The translations under genes and the position numbers were made by a program. Under the pieces are notes generated by a model that had not been told where the DNA came from, made no database searches, and saw only the letters and a list, made by a program, of their open reading frames with translations. From the NCBI RefSeq assembly GCF_024347355.1, contig NZ_AP025466.1:1764840-1828839 (forward strand): DNA of 64,000 nt, given 5' to 3'. This DNA is from Vibrio chagasii. GTDB lineage: Bacteria > Pseudomonadota > Gammaproteobacteria > Enterobacterales > Vibrionaceae. Shown here piece after piece: positions 25,649-34,776 of the stretch; the stretch's first letter is position 1, and each line of letters starts with the position of its first letter.

Positions 25649-26154
25649 GTGTCTTGCAAAACCTCATTTCAGAATAAAAACAGCGTATTTTGTCGCATTT
25701 TTTGGAATTAAGTAATATTTATAGGTGTTTAGTTTCACTTGATGGCTATCTAGATCACAAATTTGAACAATCATGTTTTTGAGTGACTTTTCATCTGAAG
25801 TCTTAAAAATGACGAACTTTTACATAAATTTCAGAGCTTTTATTGCACCTTAAAGGTGGTCGATGTATAGCTTTTGGTTATAATTGTGTTCATTGCCATT
25901 AGTGTTGAGCATGTGTTGTGTAAGGGCTCAGGAAAACGAATGACAAGTTAAATATGTTGTTTGTAAAAGCACATAAGGATTGTGAATCAGTTGTTGGTTC
26001 GGGAAATGTATTTGTTTATGTAGATGGATATAAACATTACTTATGACTATATAAATAATGTTTTTTTGTATCTGAATGACACTATTGTTACTTTTACGCT
26101 GATTTTTAATAAGAATAATTAATAAAACAACGCAACATCGGGGTAGTTTTCACC
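25649..26154. other. AT-rich intergenic region upstream of the tad-linked LysR gene
   Basis: About 500 bp without a convincing frame on either strand. It presumably holds the LysR promoter. No clear repeat or RNA gene was recognised. Confidence 0.5.
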
Positions 26155-27039
26155 ATGAAAAACGTCAACAGATCTATCGACGTAAAATATTTAAGAACAT
26201 TTTCACACGTTGCTAAGCACAAAAGTTTTACAGCTGCCGCTGAGTCTCTATTTATGACACAGCCCGCGGTATCTCAACATATTAAAAAGATCGAGAGTAC
26301 AATAGGGGCAAGTATTTTTGATCGAAAAGAAGGGTTTTTACTGACTAAACATGGAAAAGTATTACTGGATTATGCTGACCAAACCATGTCCATGTATGAG
26401 AGGTTATTTGAAGATCTAGAGAAAGTGGAGCTAAGAGATCAATTTAACATAGCGATCGACGAGTCATTTTGTTTCGATTTGGTCAATCGAGTAATTAATG
26501 AATTTCGAATGTTAAACAATATCGACTTATCCATAAACAGTTTTACTAAGTCTTCTTCATTGGAGTTGTCGCGTTATGACTTAATATTTACTATGGATAG
26601 AATTTCACAGGGGAACGGAAAGTCCTATCAATTAAAAACGGTAAACTATGTGATCGCGTATTCTTGTTCCCTTGACCCTTATGAGTGCTATCCACAGAGA
26701 GTTGTTTTTTGCAGTTCATTGTCTAAGTCATATGTTCAAGAGCTATTAAACGACTACAATGTTGAAACATCTCACGTTACAAGTTGGGTTAAAACAAGCT
26801 CATGCCAATTGTTAAAAAATGAACTCGATACTAACGGGACGGTTTTGATCTTTCCTGAGTGGTCGGTATGTGATGAAAAGTGTAAGACAATCCCGTTACG
26901 TCAGAAAGTAAATATGTATGTCTGGTGTAGTGATGAAATTTCACAAGAACTCGAAACTTTAGGAATAAAAGATAAAATACAGCAACTTTTTCAGATTAGT
27001 GATATTTCCGAATCAGGAATAAAGCATAATATTATGTGA
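26155..27039 (+). CDS. cysteine-rich LysR-family regulator next to the tad locus
   Basis: A 294-residue LysR protein. The winged helix is clear (VKYLRTFSHVAKHKSFTAAA and LFMTQPAVSQHIKKIES). The effector domain is more divergent than in ordinary LysR proteins and holds about eight cysteines, including SFCFDL, YSCSLDPYECYP, VFCSSL, SSCQLL and WSVCDEKCKT. It is adjacent to the prepilin peptidase gene, and their stop codons abut (TGA at 27037-27039, then the complement of TAA). From position it is a candidate regulator of the pilus locus. The cysteines could allow redox or metal sensing, but that is speculation. Confidence 0.8.
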   Translation: MKNVNRSIDVKYLRTFSHVAKHKSFTAAAESLFMTQPAVSQHIKKIESTIGASIFDRKEGFLLTKHGKVLLDYADQTMSMYERLFEDLEKVELRDQFNIAIDESFCFDLVNRVINEFRMLNNIDLSINSFTKSSSLELSRYDLIFTMDRISQGNGKSYQLKTVNYVIAYSCSLDPYECYPQRVVFCSSLSKSYVQELLNDYNVETSHVTSWVKTSSCQLLKNELDTNGTVLIFPEWSVCDEKCKTIPLRQKVNMYVWCSDEISQELETLGIKDKIQQLFQISDISESGIKHNIM

Positions 27040-27498
27040 TTAGTTTGATAGTGTTGAAATTGTGCTGAAAATAAAACAACTTAAAGCAATAGGTATCCCA
27101 TAAGGGATACCTTTTTTGTAGCTATTGAAACGCTTTATCTTACCGATTATATACATTATTAAAACTAATCCCCCTCCCATAAAACCTATAGAAATCAGAG
27201 TTGCAATGACTAGATCAGGTTGAATTCCAACGACCAATGCTGTCAGTAACTTAACATCGCCAGCACCGATTACCTTGAGGTACCAAAGTAAAACTCCAAT
27301 AACGAAACACACAATAGAGATCGGTAGGGATGAAGCCAAATAACCGTTTGATAAGGCTACAACCAGGTTAACTACCAATGCAATTTTATTTAAGTTGTTT
27401 GGTATTTTCCTGTGTTTCCAATCCAAAAAGCATACACAAGAAAATATTGATAGGTTTAGAGCGATTAAAAATGAGTAATTAATTATTTCTATATTCAT
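27040..27498 (-). CDS. tadV: prepilin peptidase of the Tad system (TadV/CpaA, A24 family)
   Basis: A 152-residue inner-membrane aspartic peptidase of the short CpaA/TadV type. It has about four hydrophobic segments, the first catalytic aspartate in CFLDWKHRKIPN, and the GxGD motif in VIGAGDVKLLTALV. It would cleave the Flp prepilin and the TadE/TadF pseudopilins after the glycine before the hydrophobic segment. It is transcribed opposite to the tad operon, convergent with the LysR gene. Its 3' part carries, on the other strand, a complete terminator (27092-27117) built from codons for the KKGIPYGIPIA peptide. Confidence 0.9.
   Translation of the reverse strand: MNIEIINYSFLIALNLSIFSCVCFLDWKHRKIPNNLNKIALVVNLVVALSNGYLASSLPISIVCFVIGVLLWYLKVIGAGDVKLLTALVVGIQPDLVIATLISIGFMGGGLVLIMYIIGKIKRFNSYKKGIPYGIPIALSCFIFSTISTLSN
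27092..27117 (+). terminator. LysR terminator embedded in the tadV coding sequence
   Basis: GGTATCCC at 27092-27099 and GGGATACC at 27104-27111 form a perfect stem with an ATAA loop, followed by six T on the plus strand. It lies 53 bp past the LysR stop, inside tadV. Confidence 0.75.
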
Positions 27499-27709
27499 AA
27501 GTAAAGGGTATCTATGATTGGTTCTAATATCAATAAAATTGTAATTAATAATTATTATGAAGACATAAAAATAGTTTATCTATCTATTAAATAAGATTCT
27601 GTTATGCGATCATAATAACTATTAATTGGATGTATATTTCTAAATCCGGTAACTTTCATTTCGCAATTTCAATAAGACCAATGGTCGATATACTTTTTAG
27701 AGGATTACT

Positions 27710-27922
27710 ATGTACTACCAAACTTTAGCAAAACTAGCTGAACTAAAAATGAAGTTCGAAGATGATATTCGCGGTGTTACTGCGGTGGAATATGCAATTA
27801 TCGCTGTTGTAATGTCAGCTTTAGTACTTGCTGCATTTCAAACAGATGCGCTTAAAAATGCAATTACAGGTGCGTTGAATGCGGTTACAGCCAACTTGAC
27901 TACTGCAACTACAGGCAATTAA
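27710..27922 (+). CDS. flp: Flp-type major pilin
   Basis: A 70-residue type IVb prepilin. A charged leader ends IRG before VTAVEYAIIAVVMSALVLAA; the glycine, the E at +5 and the adjacent Y are the Flp signature, with cleavage after the glycine expected by TadV. The mature pilin is about 48 residues, normal for Flp. It is the first gene of the tad operon, with a GAGGATT ribosome site just upstream and an AT-rich 210-bp promoter region shared with the divergent tadV gene. Confidence 0.93.
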   Translation: MYYQTLAKLAELKMKFEDDIRGVTAVEYAIIAVVMSALVLAAFQTDALKNAITGALNAVTANLTTATTGN

Positions 27923-27976
27923 ACGGCCACAAATAATATTATATTAAGGGGCTTGGGCCCCTATTTTAGGCTTAAT

Positions 27977-28753
27977 ATGAACAGAATTATCATTCTCCTT
28001 CTTATCGCTTTATCTATTTTTTCGACATTGATATATATCAATAGTAATTATATTTCATCGGACAAAGAGCCACAACAAGTCCAGAAAAAAGAAGAACTCA
28101 AAGTGAGTATTTTAGTCGCTCAACAAGAGATCAAGCGCTCTCAACCCTTGACTCCCAATTTTTACGAGAAGAAGTTTGTCCATATATCGGATTTAGACGG
28201 CTATTACTATACCTTAGAAAAAGACATTGTTGTTCAACCTGGGGCTCTTTTTAAAGAAGACATCAAAGAAGGTACTTATTTAACACAAGAGATGATTTCA
28301 AACCCAGGAGACCGAGATTATATGTATCTGTCGCTTAATGATGGCGAATTGCCTTATTTTTATGAAGTAACAGGCATCGGGGTTGTACAAACATCGACCC
28401 TTATTCCTGGCGATAAAGTGAGCTTTGTTTCTACTACATCTTCAAAATCAAACCTAGTAGAGAGTGGATATGGAGACATCGGTGACTTGGTCAGCCGAGT
28501 CATTATTAGTGGAGCGCGAGTATTACAGGTGATTAAAGGTAGCGAAGATACCGACTCACAAGATGCTGAAGATAAAAAATACAGCTTAGTTATTGCTCTA
28601 AATATGCGCAGTGTATTGAAACTCGAAATGGCTCAAAAAATTGGGGATGTAAATATCATTCCTTCAGAAATTGAAAACCGCTATTTATCTATTCGCAGTA
28701 GTGATTTATTAGAAACACAGTTTGGTGTCAGAGAACTACGTGGTAAGGACTAA
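27977..28753 (+). CDS. cpaB: Flp pilus assembly protein CpaB/RcpC
   Basis: A 258-residue protein with one N-terminal membrane segment (MNRIIILLLIALSIFSTLIY), then a SAF-like domain (SILVAQQEIKRSQPLTPNFY) and a beta-rich C-terminal region, the layout of CpaB/RcpC. It acts in the periplasm with the secretin. The ATG at 27977 is preferred because AGG lies 8 bp upstream and the membrane segment starts at once. The open frame reaches back to a TTG at 27953. It sits between flp and the secretin gene, as in other tad loci. Confidence 0.85.
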   Translation: MNRIIILLLIALSIFSTLIYINSNYISSDKEPQQVQKKEELKVSILVAQQEIKRSQPLTPNFYEKKFVHISDLDGYYYTLEKDIVVQPGALFKEDIKEGTYLTQEMISNPGDRDYMYLSLNDGELPYFYEVTGIGVVQTSTLIPGDKVSFVSTTSSKSNLVESGYGDIGDLVSRVIISGARVLQVIKGSEDTDSQDAEDKKYSLVIALNMRSVLKLEMAQKIGDVNIIPSEIENRYLSIRSSDLLETQFGVRELRGKD

Positions 28754-28754
28754 C

Positions 28755-30080
28755 ATGAATTTAAACAAACAACATATAGCCTTGCTATTGTCTGCAATTC
28801 TCTCTTGCCCATTGCTCGCATCTGAATTAATGAACTTAGATCAAGGTGCGGCGAAGACCATTAATTTAAAGAGACAAATATCGACAGTATTTGTAGCGAA
28901 CCAAGAGATCGCTGACTACAAAATTATTGATGAAAACAAGGTTGTCGTTTATGGCGTTGGCCAAGGCACAACTTCAGTGATTGTTTATGATCGTGGCGGA
29001 AACGAAATTTACAATGCTGAATTGGTGGTTAATCAAAGTCTAAGGCTACTAAAGCAGACGCTAATCGCACGATTCCCTGATGAAAACGTAGTGGTTTCCA
29101 ATATCGGTGATCAAGTGGTACTCGATGGTATTGTTGGCAGTGAAGAGATTAAACAGAAGATCAACCGCCTTGTCGGTGAAATGCTTAATAAAGAACGTCG
29201 TCGTGCCGCTTACGAACTCAAAGATGCAGACGGTGAAGCGCTCGACGAAATAGAGTACACCGCACAATACAACTACGACCAAGTGATTAATAACTTAAAA
29301 GTGCTTACCACCGAGCAGATCAACGTAAAACTAACGGTTGCGGAAGTCTCGAGTTCATTTTTAACCGAGTTGGGTGTGACTTATAGTGACAGCGGTGAGC
29401 CAGGTACTTTTGTTAATAAGCTGCTCGACTTTACCGCTCAGGATATTGTTGCTGTTATTTCTGCGAGCGGTGATGACAAGATTGGACGCGTGCTGGCAGA
29501 GCCCAATCTATCCGTTATTTCTGGCGAACAGGCTAGCTTCCTAGCGGGTGGTGAAATCCCAATCGCGGTGCGAGACGAAGATGGCATTACCATCTCCTAT
29601 AAAGAGTATGGTGTTAAATTGGCGATGGTGGCAAAGGTCACGGATACAGAGAACATCCGCTTAACCTTGATACCAGAAGTGAGCTCAATTGATGAATCAA
29701 ATAAGACCACGACCGGGCTTATTTCCGTGCCTTCGTTACGTACTAGAAGAGCCCAAACTACGGTCCATTTGAAAGATGGCCAAAGCTTTGTGCTCGCAGG
29801 ACTGCTGACTTCAGAAGAGCGTGAATCGTTAACCAAGATTCCAATTTTGGGTGACATCCCAATCTTGGGCGCACTGTTCAGTCACACCTCTACTAACCGC
29901 TCTAAAACTGAACTCATTATCGTCGCTACGGTTAATTTAGTCGATCCAGTTGAGCAAGAGCAGGTCAAACTGCCGAGCTTTAGGCGTACCAGCGACCTTG
30001 AACGACTCCTGAGAATCGACCTTTCTGAACTTGATGAGCCAGAGCTAGAAAACACAATCAACCAAGGAGGGTTCAACTGA
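28755..30080 (+). CDS. cpaC: Tad secretin CpaC/RcpA
   Basis: A 441-residue outer-membrane secretin. A signal peptide (MNLNKQHIALLLSAILSCP) leads into an N-terminal pilus-assembly domain with DLDQG-like and KIIDENKVVVYGVGQGTTSV segments, a BON-like segment, and the C-terminal secretin domain with VPSLRTRRAQTTVHLKDGQS, FVLAGLL and KIPILGDIPILGALF. It forms the pilus channel in the outer membrane. TAAGGA lies just before the chosen ATG. The stop overlaps the next start in a TGATG arrangement. Confidence 0.93.
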   Translation: MNLNKQHIALLLSAILSCPLLASELMNLDQGAAKTINLKRQISTVFVANQEIADYKIIDENKVVVYGVGQGTTSVIVYDRGGNEIYNAELVVNQSLRLLKQTLIARFPDENVVVSNIGDQVVLDGIVGSEEIKQKINRLVGEMLNKERRRAAYELKDADGEALDEIEYTAQYNYDQVINNLKVLTTEQINVKLTVAEVSSSFLTELGVTYSDSGEPGTFVNKLLDFTAQDIVAVISASGDDKIGRVLAEPNLSVISGEQASFLAGGEIPIAVRDEDGITISYKEYGVKLAMVAKVTDTENIRLTLIPEVSSIDESNKTTTGLISVPSLRTRRAQTTVHLKDGQSFVLAGLLTSEERESLTKIPILGDIPILGALFSHTSTNRSKTELIIVATVNLVDPVEQEQVKLPSFRRTSDLERLLRIDLSELDEPELENTINQGGFN

Positions 30081-30541
30081 TGAAATGGATCGCTATTACT
30101 CTACTAGTACTGCTTGCCTCTGCTTGTACGCATGTTGATAGCACGAACACCAGTGTTATTGAGCAACTAGAAGAACGCTTCGAGTTTGATACAACGATCA
30201 GCGAAGATTCAATGTCACGCTCTGTGGCTTTTATTCGAGAGCTGAATGCAAGAGAGCCTAAGTCAACGTTCTACGTCAAATACAAGCCAGATGCGAGTGA
30301 GTTCGTAGCTAAGTTTCGAGATAGGTTTAAATCGGAGTCGATTGCCAAAGACAGATATAAAGTCGAGCTTGCTGCTGATGACCAGCAGAAAAACATCCTG
30401 ATCATAGGGCGATACGTTCGCATTAAAAGCAGTGATTGCGGCGTGATGGTGTTTTCGAAACGTGAGGACTACCAATTTGGCTGTAGTGTTGAGCACAACC
30501 GTAACATTAGCTTGGTTAACCCAATCAAAAAGGCGAAGTAG
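30080..30541 (+). CDS. Tad pilus lipoprotein (RcpB/CpaD position)
   Basis: A 153-residue lipoprotein: the signal MKWIAITLLVLLASAC has the lipobox LASAC. The mature part is small and alpha/beta, with a pair of cysteines (SDCGVM and FGCSVE) like those in CpaD-type proteins. It overlaps the secretin stop codon and is followed within 3 bp by tadZ. In other tad loci this slot holds RcpB or CpaD, outer-membrane partners of the secretin. Sequence similarity by eye is weak, so the assignment rests on position and lipobox. Confidence 0.7.
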   Translation: MKWIAITLLVLLASACTHVDSTNTSVIEQLEERFEFDTTISEDSMSRSVAFIRELNAREPKSTFYVKYKPDASEFVAKFRDRFKSESIAKDRYKVELAADDQQKNILIIGRYVRIKSSDCGVMVFSKREDYQFGCSVEHNRNISLVNPIKKAK

Positions 30542-30543
30542 CG

Positions 30544-31737
30544 ATGGACTTAGATATTTTATTTCGTAACTCGTCGTCGAAAATGAAATCGTCGGTTCAA
30601 GCGACAGACTTGGTTGTTTCTGACGACAGCACGCTAAATGCATCGATCCAAGATCTTTACGCAATCGAAGGCTTTCCCAAACCTATTGAGGTGACCGATA
30701 TTGATTTAGACGGTGCTTGGAATCAGTCAAACATCAAGCTGAACCATGTTGTATTGGACCTTCGCAGTGCACCAAACGTAATAGAGCAAGTCTCTGAGAT
30801 TTCGGTTCGACTGGATGTGAACATCTCTTTACTCGTTCTATGTGATGTTGACTCGATAAAGCTGCGTAACCAAGTGCACGCTTTAGGTGCGACGTATGTG
30901 CTGTGGGATTCTGAGCTTGATGCGTTACTTGCGGCAATTAAGTCTACGCAAGAGGGTGAAAGCACCGTTAAAAAAACGCGTGTTGCTAAGCGTATTTTAG
31001 TACTCGGAACCAAGGGTGGGATTGGCATTTCATATGTGAGTTCAGTCTTGGCTCACTCTTTGGCTGAACAAGCGAATTTAAAAACGCTTTTAGTCGATCA
31101 TGACTCAGGGGCTTTGAATAGCGACATCTATATCGGTGTGAAAGGCTTAAAAGCTAAACACAACAGTATCGATTTGAATCAAATTGATATCGACAGTGCC
31201 ATCGCCAAGACCTACGTACACCCGGTGAAAGACAAGCTTGATTATTTGGTGTTAGAGAAGAACGTCGCTTGTCTCTCTGATCACGCGTCGACGCTCTACA
31301 ACCTTTCTAATCAACTGATTGATCAATATAACTTTATTATCGATTCAGCGCCGTTGTCTTGTTACGAAGAAATGCACGATCAGGAATTGTCAGATAAGTA
31401 CCATCGCATCTTTATTGTTTGTGAACCGTCGGTGTCTTCATTGCGCTCTTATAACTCTTTGAAGAAAAAGATAGGTAAATCCGAACACCAAATCATTTTC
31501 AATTTAAATAGGCCGGCAAAGGACTTTATGGTGACACTCGCTAGCGCTAAAGAGCGGATCAAAGCCAAGGACAGCATTGACTTCATGTATGAGCCGTCGC
31601 TCGAGAAGATGGTGGTCCAGCAAGGCATCAATGAGTTGCTTAAATCCAAGTCCTCGTCTGCTGTGCTGAGTATAGTCGCGACATTGACGGGTAAGAAAAT
31701 TAAACCTAAATCACGCTTTAGTTTGTTTAGAAAATGA
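30544..31737 (+). CDS. tadZ: TadZ/CpaE, MinD-like pilus localisation protein
   Basis: A 397-residue cytoplasmic protein. The N-terminal about 140 residues resemble a receiver-like domain lacking the usual phosphorylation motif. A MinD/ParA-type domain follows, with an atypical nucleotide loop GTKGGIGISYVSS near residue 154; the usual second lysine of GK[ST] is replaced by isoleucine, as in TadZ proteins of other tad loci. TLLVDHDSG and FIIDSAPLS mark the following motifs. It directs the Tad machine to its site in the cell. Its end overlaps tadA by 4 bp. Confidence 0.88.
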   Translation: MDLDILFRNSSSKMKSSVQATDLVVSDDSTLNASIQDLYAIEGFPKPIEVTDIDLDGAWNQSNIKLNHVVLDLRSAPNVIEQVSEISVRLDVNISLLVLCDVDSIKLRNQVHALGATYVLWDSELDALLAAIKSTQEGESTVKKTRVAKRILVLGTKGGIGISYVSSVLAHSLAEQANLKTLLVDHDSGALNSDIYIGVKGLKAKHNSIDLNQIDIDSAIAKTYVHPVKDKLDYLVLEKNVACLSDHASTLYNLSNQLIDQYNFIIDSAPLSCYEEMHDQELSDKYHRIFIVCEPSVSSLRSYNSLKKKIGKSEHQIIFNLNRPAKDFMVTLASAKERIKAKDSIDFMYEPSLEKMVVQQGINELLKSKSSSAVLSIVATLTGKKIKPKSRFSLFRK

Positions 31738-32999
31738 ATCAATTAAAAGAAATCTACATTCAACTTCGCGATGAGATTTTCGATGCGTTGGATGCGGCGT
31801 CACTCGTCGAAATTAGTAATCAAGAGCTTGAAGAGCAGCTTAAAGACTCCGTAAATATCTTGATCGACAAGAAGCAGTTGCAAGTCAGCTCCTTGAAACG
31901 GGTCGATTTGGTTAAGGCACTGCTAGATGAGCTTAAAGGCTTGGGACCACTGCAAGCCTTGGTCGATAACGATGATATCTCGGATATTATGATCAATGGA
32001 CCTTCGGATATCTTCATTGAAATCAATGGCAAGGTAGAACAGTCGCCAATTCAATTTGTTAACGAGAAGCAGTTAAACACTATAGCTAAGCGGATCGCCT
32101 CTAACGTAGGGCGCCGTATTGATGAATCTAAGCCACTTTGTGACGCACGCTTAATGGATGGTAGCCGTGTCAACATCGTAATACCTCCGCTGGCGATTGA
32201 TGGTACTTCTATTTCTATTCGTAAGTTCAAAGAGCAGAAAATTAAGCTCGAGAACCTTGCAGAGTTTGGTGCTATGTCTGTTGAGATGGCCAAGCTTTTG
32301 TCGATTGCTAGCCACTGTAAATGCAACATATTGATCTCTGGTGGTACAGGTTCAGGTAAAACAACGCTACTCAATGCGTTATCTGGTTTCATCGGTGAAG
32401 GCGAACGTATCGTTACCATAGAGGATGCTGCCGAATTGCAGCTTCAAAAGCCGCATATCGTTAGGCTTGAAACTCGACAAGCCAGCGTTGAAGGAACGGG
32501 TGAAATTACCGCGCGCGATCTCGTGATCAACGCTCTTCGTATGCGCCCAGACAGAATCATTGTTGGTGAGTGTCGTGGCGGAGAAGCGTTCGAGATGCTT
32601 CAAGCGATGAATACCGGTCATGATGGGTCTATGTCGACATTGCACGCCAATACACCACGCGACGCGATTGCTCGTACTGAGAGCATGGTGATGATGGCAA
32701 CCGCTAGCCTGCCGATATCTGCAATACGCAGAACCATCGTTAGTGCAGTAGACCTGATTGTTCAGGTAAAGCGTCTTCATGATGGCAGCCGTAAGGTGAT
32801 GTACATTTCGGAAATCATAGGAATGGAAGGGGATAGCGTTGTGATGGAAGATATTTTTCGTTACGAGGCGAGCTCTGATTTTAAAGATGGGAAAATGGTC
32901 GGTGAGTTCAGGACCCCCGGTTTATCAACCCGCTCTGTCATTTATGAACGTGCTAAGTTTTTCGGGCTAGAGCAAGCGGTCAGGGAGATCTTCTCATGA
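31734..32999 (+). CDS. tadA: TadA/CpaF secretion ATPase
   Basis: A 421-residue hexameric ATPase that powers pilus assembly. An N-terminal helical region is followed by [16 protein letters not shown], typical of CpaF. The ATPase core has Walker [10 protein letters not shown] (about residues 203-211), the Asp box [12 protein letters not shown], a Walker B region [20 protein letters not shown], and the His box [18 protein letters not shown]. It overlaps tadZ by 4 bp and tadB by 4 bp, so these genes are translationally coupled. Confidence 0.95.
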   Translation: MNQLKEIYIQLRDEIFDALDAASLVEISNQELEEQLKDSVNILIDKKQLQVSSLKRVDLVKALLDELKGLGPLQALVDNDDISDIMINGPSDIFIEINGKVEQSPIQFVNEKQLNTIAKRIASNVGRRIDESKPLCDARLMDGSRVNIVIPPLAIDGTSISIRKFKEQKIKLENLAEFGAMSVEMAKLLSIASHCKCNILISGGTGSGKTTLLNALSGFIGEGERIVTIEDAAELQLQKPHIVRLETRQASVEGTGEITARDLVINALRMRPDRIIVGECRGGEAFEMLQAMNTGHDGSMSTLHANTPRDAIARTESMVMMATASLPISAIRRTIVSAVDLIVQVKRLHDGSRKVMYISEIIGMEGDSVVMEDIFRYEASSDFKDGKMVGEFRTPGLSTRSVIYERAKFFGLEQAVREIFS

Positions 33000-33910
33000 C
33001 ATTCATTCTGATTGCGTCATGGAGCGCGTTGCTGATCTACTTCCTTATTCATCGCTCTCGTCAAAACAAAAAGTTGAGTAGCTTGATCGAGATGGAGGCT
33101 GAATTCGAAGGGGTAAAAGGCGTTCGAGCTGTTATTGATTCTCAGCAGTTTGAAGAGAGCTACAAAGCCAGGTTCCGGAAAAGCTATAAGAAGATGGTCA
33201 AGGTATTTCAGCCTAATATGTCGCTGAAGCTTATTTTGTTTGTCTGTGTTTCTGCGTCAGCGGTGTATGCCATCAATGAGTTCTTCTTAAGACAGGATTA
33301 CCCTGTTTGCCTGATGATCGCTGAGCCCGTTTTGTTCTTCGTTTTCTATAACAAGCTCAAACAGAGACAGATGGACCGGTTTAAAACTAATTTTCCAGAT
33401 GCCTTAAATATTCTGAGCGGGGCGATATCTTCTGGGCAAAGTATTATCCATGCATTCGAATATGTTGGTAAGCAGCTTGATAACGAGGTAGGTAAAGAGT
33501 TCAAATTTATGGCTGAGCGCCTACTGATAGGTGAGGCCCCTGACGACGTACTTGAACGAAGCAGCAATACATTCCCTTATTTAGAATATTTTTTCTTCGC
33601 TTCAACAATCCGAATCAACCTAGCACGAGGTGGTCAGCTGAAAGATGTCATCAACAAAATTAACCGACTCATGTTTGATTCGAGAGCGGTAGAGAAGAAA
33701 AAGAATGCGCTGACCTCTGAAGCGCGCGCATCAGCAAAAATTATTGCTTGCTTACCAGTAATATTCCTGATCATTTTAAAGTTCACCAGCCCAGAGAACT
33801 ACAGCTTCGTGATGTTCGAAGAGGCTGGTCAGCCGATTTTTTATTACGTTCTTGTAAGTGAGCTGCTCGGGTTCTTTTGCATTTGGCTGATATTGCGGGG
33901 TGTTAACTAA
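32996..33910 (+). CDS. tadB: TadB, inner-membrane platform protein
   Basis: A 304-residue type II secretion F-domain protein. Hydrophobic segments lie near the N terminus, around residues 75-115 and at the C terminus. The middle cytoplasmic part has FPDALNILSGAISSGQSIIHAFEYV and LARGGQLKDVINKIN, as in TadB. It pairs with TadC as the platform on which TadA acts. Starts and stops overlap with both neighbours. Confidence 0.9.
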   Translation: MTFILIASWSALLIYFLIHRSRQNKKLSSLIEMEAEFEGVKGVRAVIDSQQFEESYKARFRKSYKKMVKVFQPNMSLKLILFVCVSASAVYAINEFFLRQDYPVCLMIAEPVLFFVFYNKLKQRQMDRFKTNFPDALNILSGAISSGQSIIHAFEYVGKQLDNEVGKEFKFMAERLLIGEAPDDVLERSSNTFPYLEYFFFASTIRINLARGGQLKDVINKINRLMFDSRAVEKKKNALTSEARASAKIIACLPVIFLIILKFTSPENYSFVMFEEAGQPIFYYVLVSELLGFFCIWLILRGVN

Positions 33911-34776
33911 TGGACATGAAAACCCTGGGCATTTGGGGCGTGATATTTGTAGTTTCAATGGTGCTTGCCACGTACTGCTTGCGATTTTGGGACAACACCA
34001 GAGCAAATATTGAAACCCGAAGAATTATTGGTTCGACACGCGAAGAAAAGAAGCGAACCGACTTATTTAAATCGATATTATCTCGAATCAGTTTTAATAA
34101 AGATGAAACTAAACGCAAGTTAGTAGCGGCGGGTTTTTATAGTGACTTTCTCGCCGATGCTTATTACCTCCTTAAAATCGTTCCTTTTAGTATCTGCTTG
34201 ATTCTTATTGGCTTTGATTTTTATAGCGGAGAAACCGAAGTACTGTTTTCTTTGTTGTATTTATTGGGCGCGTTATTAGCGTTTGTTATTGCCCCTGATG
34301 CTTATGTGTCTGCTCGGGGGAAAGCCAATATTAAACACATTAGTTCGAGGCTACCTTTTTTACTCGACTTGATGAATGTGTGTGTTCATACCGGGATGAC
34401 TATCGAATCGAGCCTGGAATACTTAGCTAAGGAACTTCATTCTATTGATAGCAATCTTGCTCATGTTGTCCGAGTTACGGTGGAACGTTCACGCCTTGTT
34501 GGTTTGGAAAAGGCGCTAGAGGAGTTTTACGACCTTGTACCAACCAGTGAATCGCAAAGCTTTGTGATGACCATGGTGCAGAGCTTGCAGTTTGGTTCAT
34601 CTGTAGGCCCTGTGCTGGCAACGCTAGCGACTGATATCAGAGAATTGAACATGATGGATCTGGAAGAAAGAATTGGGAAGATGGGGGCAAAAATGTCCAT
34701 CCCTCTGATTGCTTTTATCATGGTTCCTATTGTTGTTCTCATTGCTGCCCCAGGTATTTTAAGGATGTTGATGTGA
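33910..34776 (+). CDS. tadC: TadC, inner-membrane platform protein
   Basis: A 288-residue second F-domain protein of the Tad platform, with an N-terminal membrane helix, two central helices, LPFLLDLMNVCVHTGMTIES, and a C-terminal membrane segment after KMGAKMSIPL. The ATG shares a base with the TadB stop (TAATG). The last four bases overlap the GTG of tadD. Confidence 0.9.
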   Translation: MDMKTLGIWGVIFVVSMVLATYCLRFWDNTRANIETRRIIGSTREEKKRTDLFKSILSRISFNKDETKRKLVAAGFYSDFLADAYYLLKIVPFSICLILIGFDFYSGETEVLFSLLYLLGALLAFVIAPDAYVSARGKANIKHISSRLPFLLDLMNVCVHTGMTIESSLEYLAKELHSIDSNLAHVVRVTVERSRLVGLEKALEEFYDLVPTSESQSFVMTMVQSLQFGSSVGPVLATLATDIRELNMMDLEERIGKMGAKMSIPLIAFIMVPIVVLIAAPGILRMLM

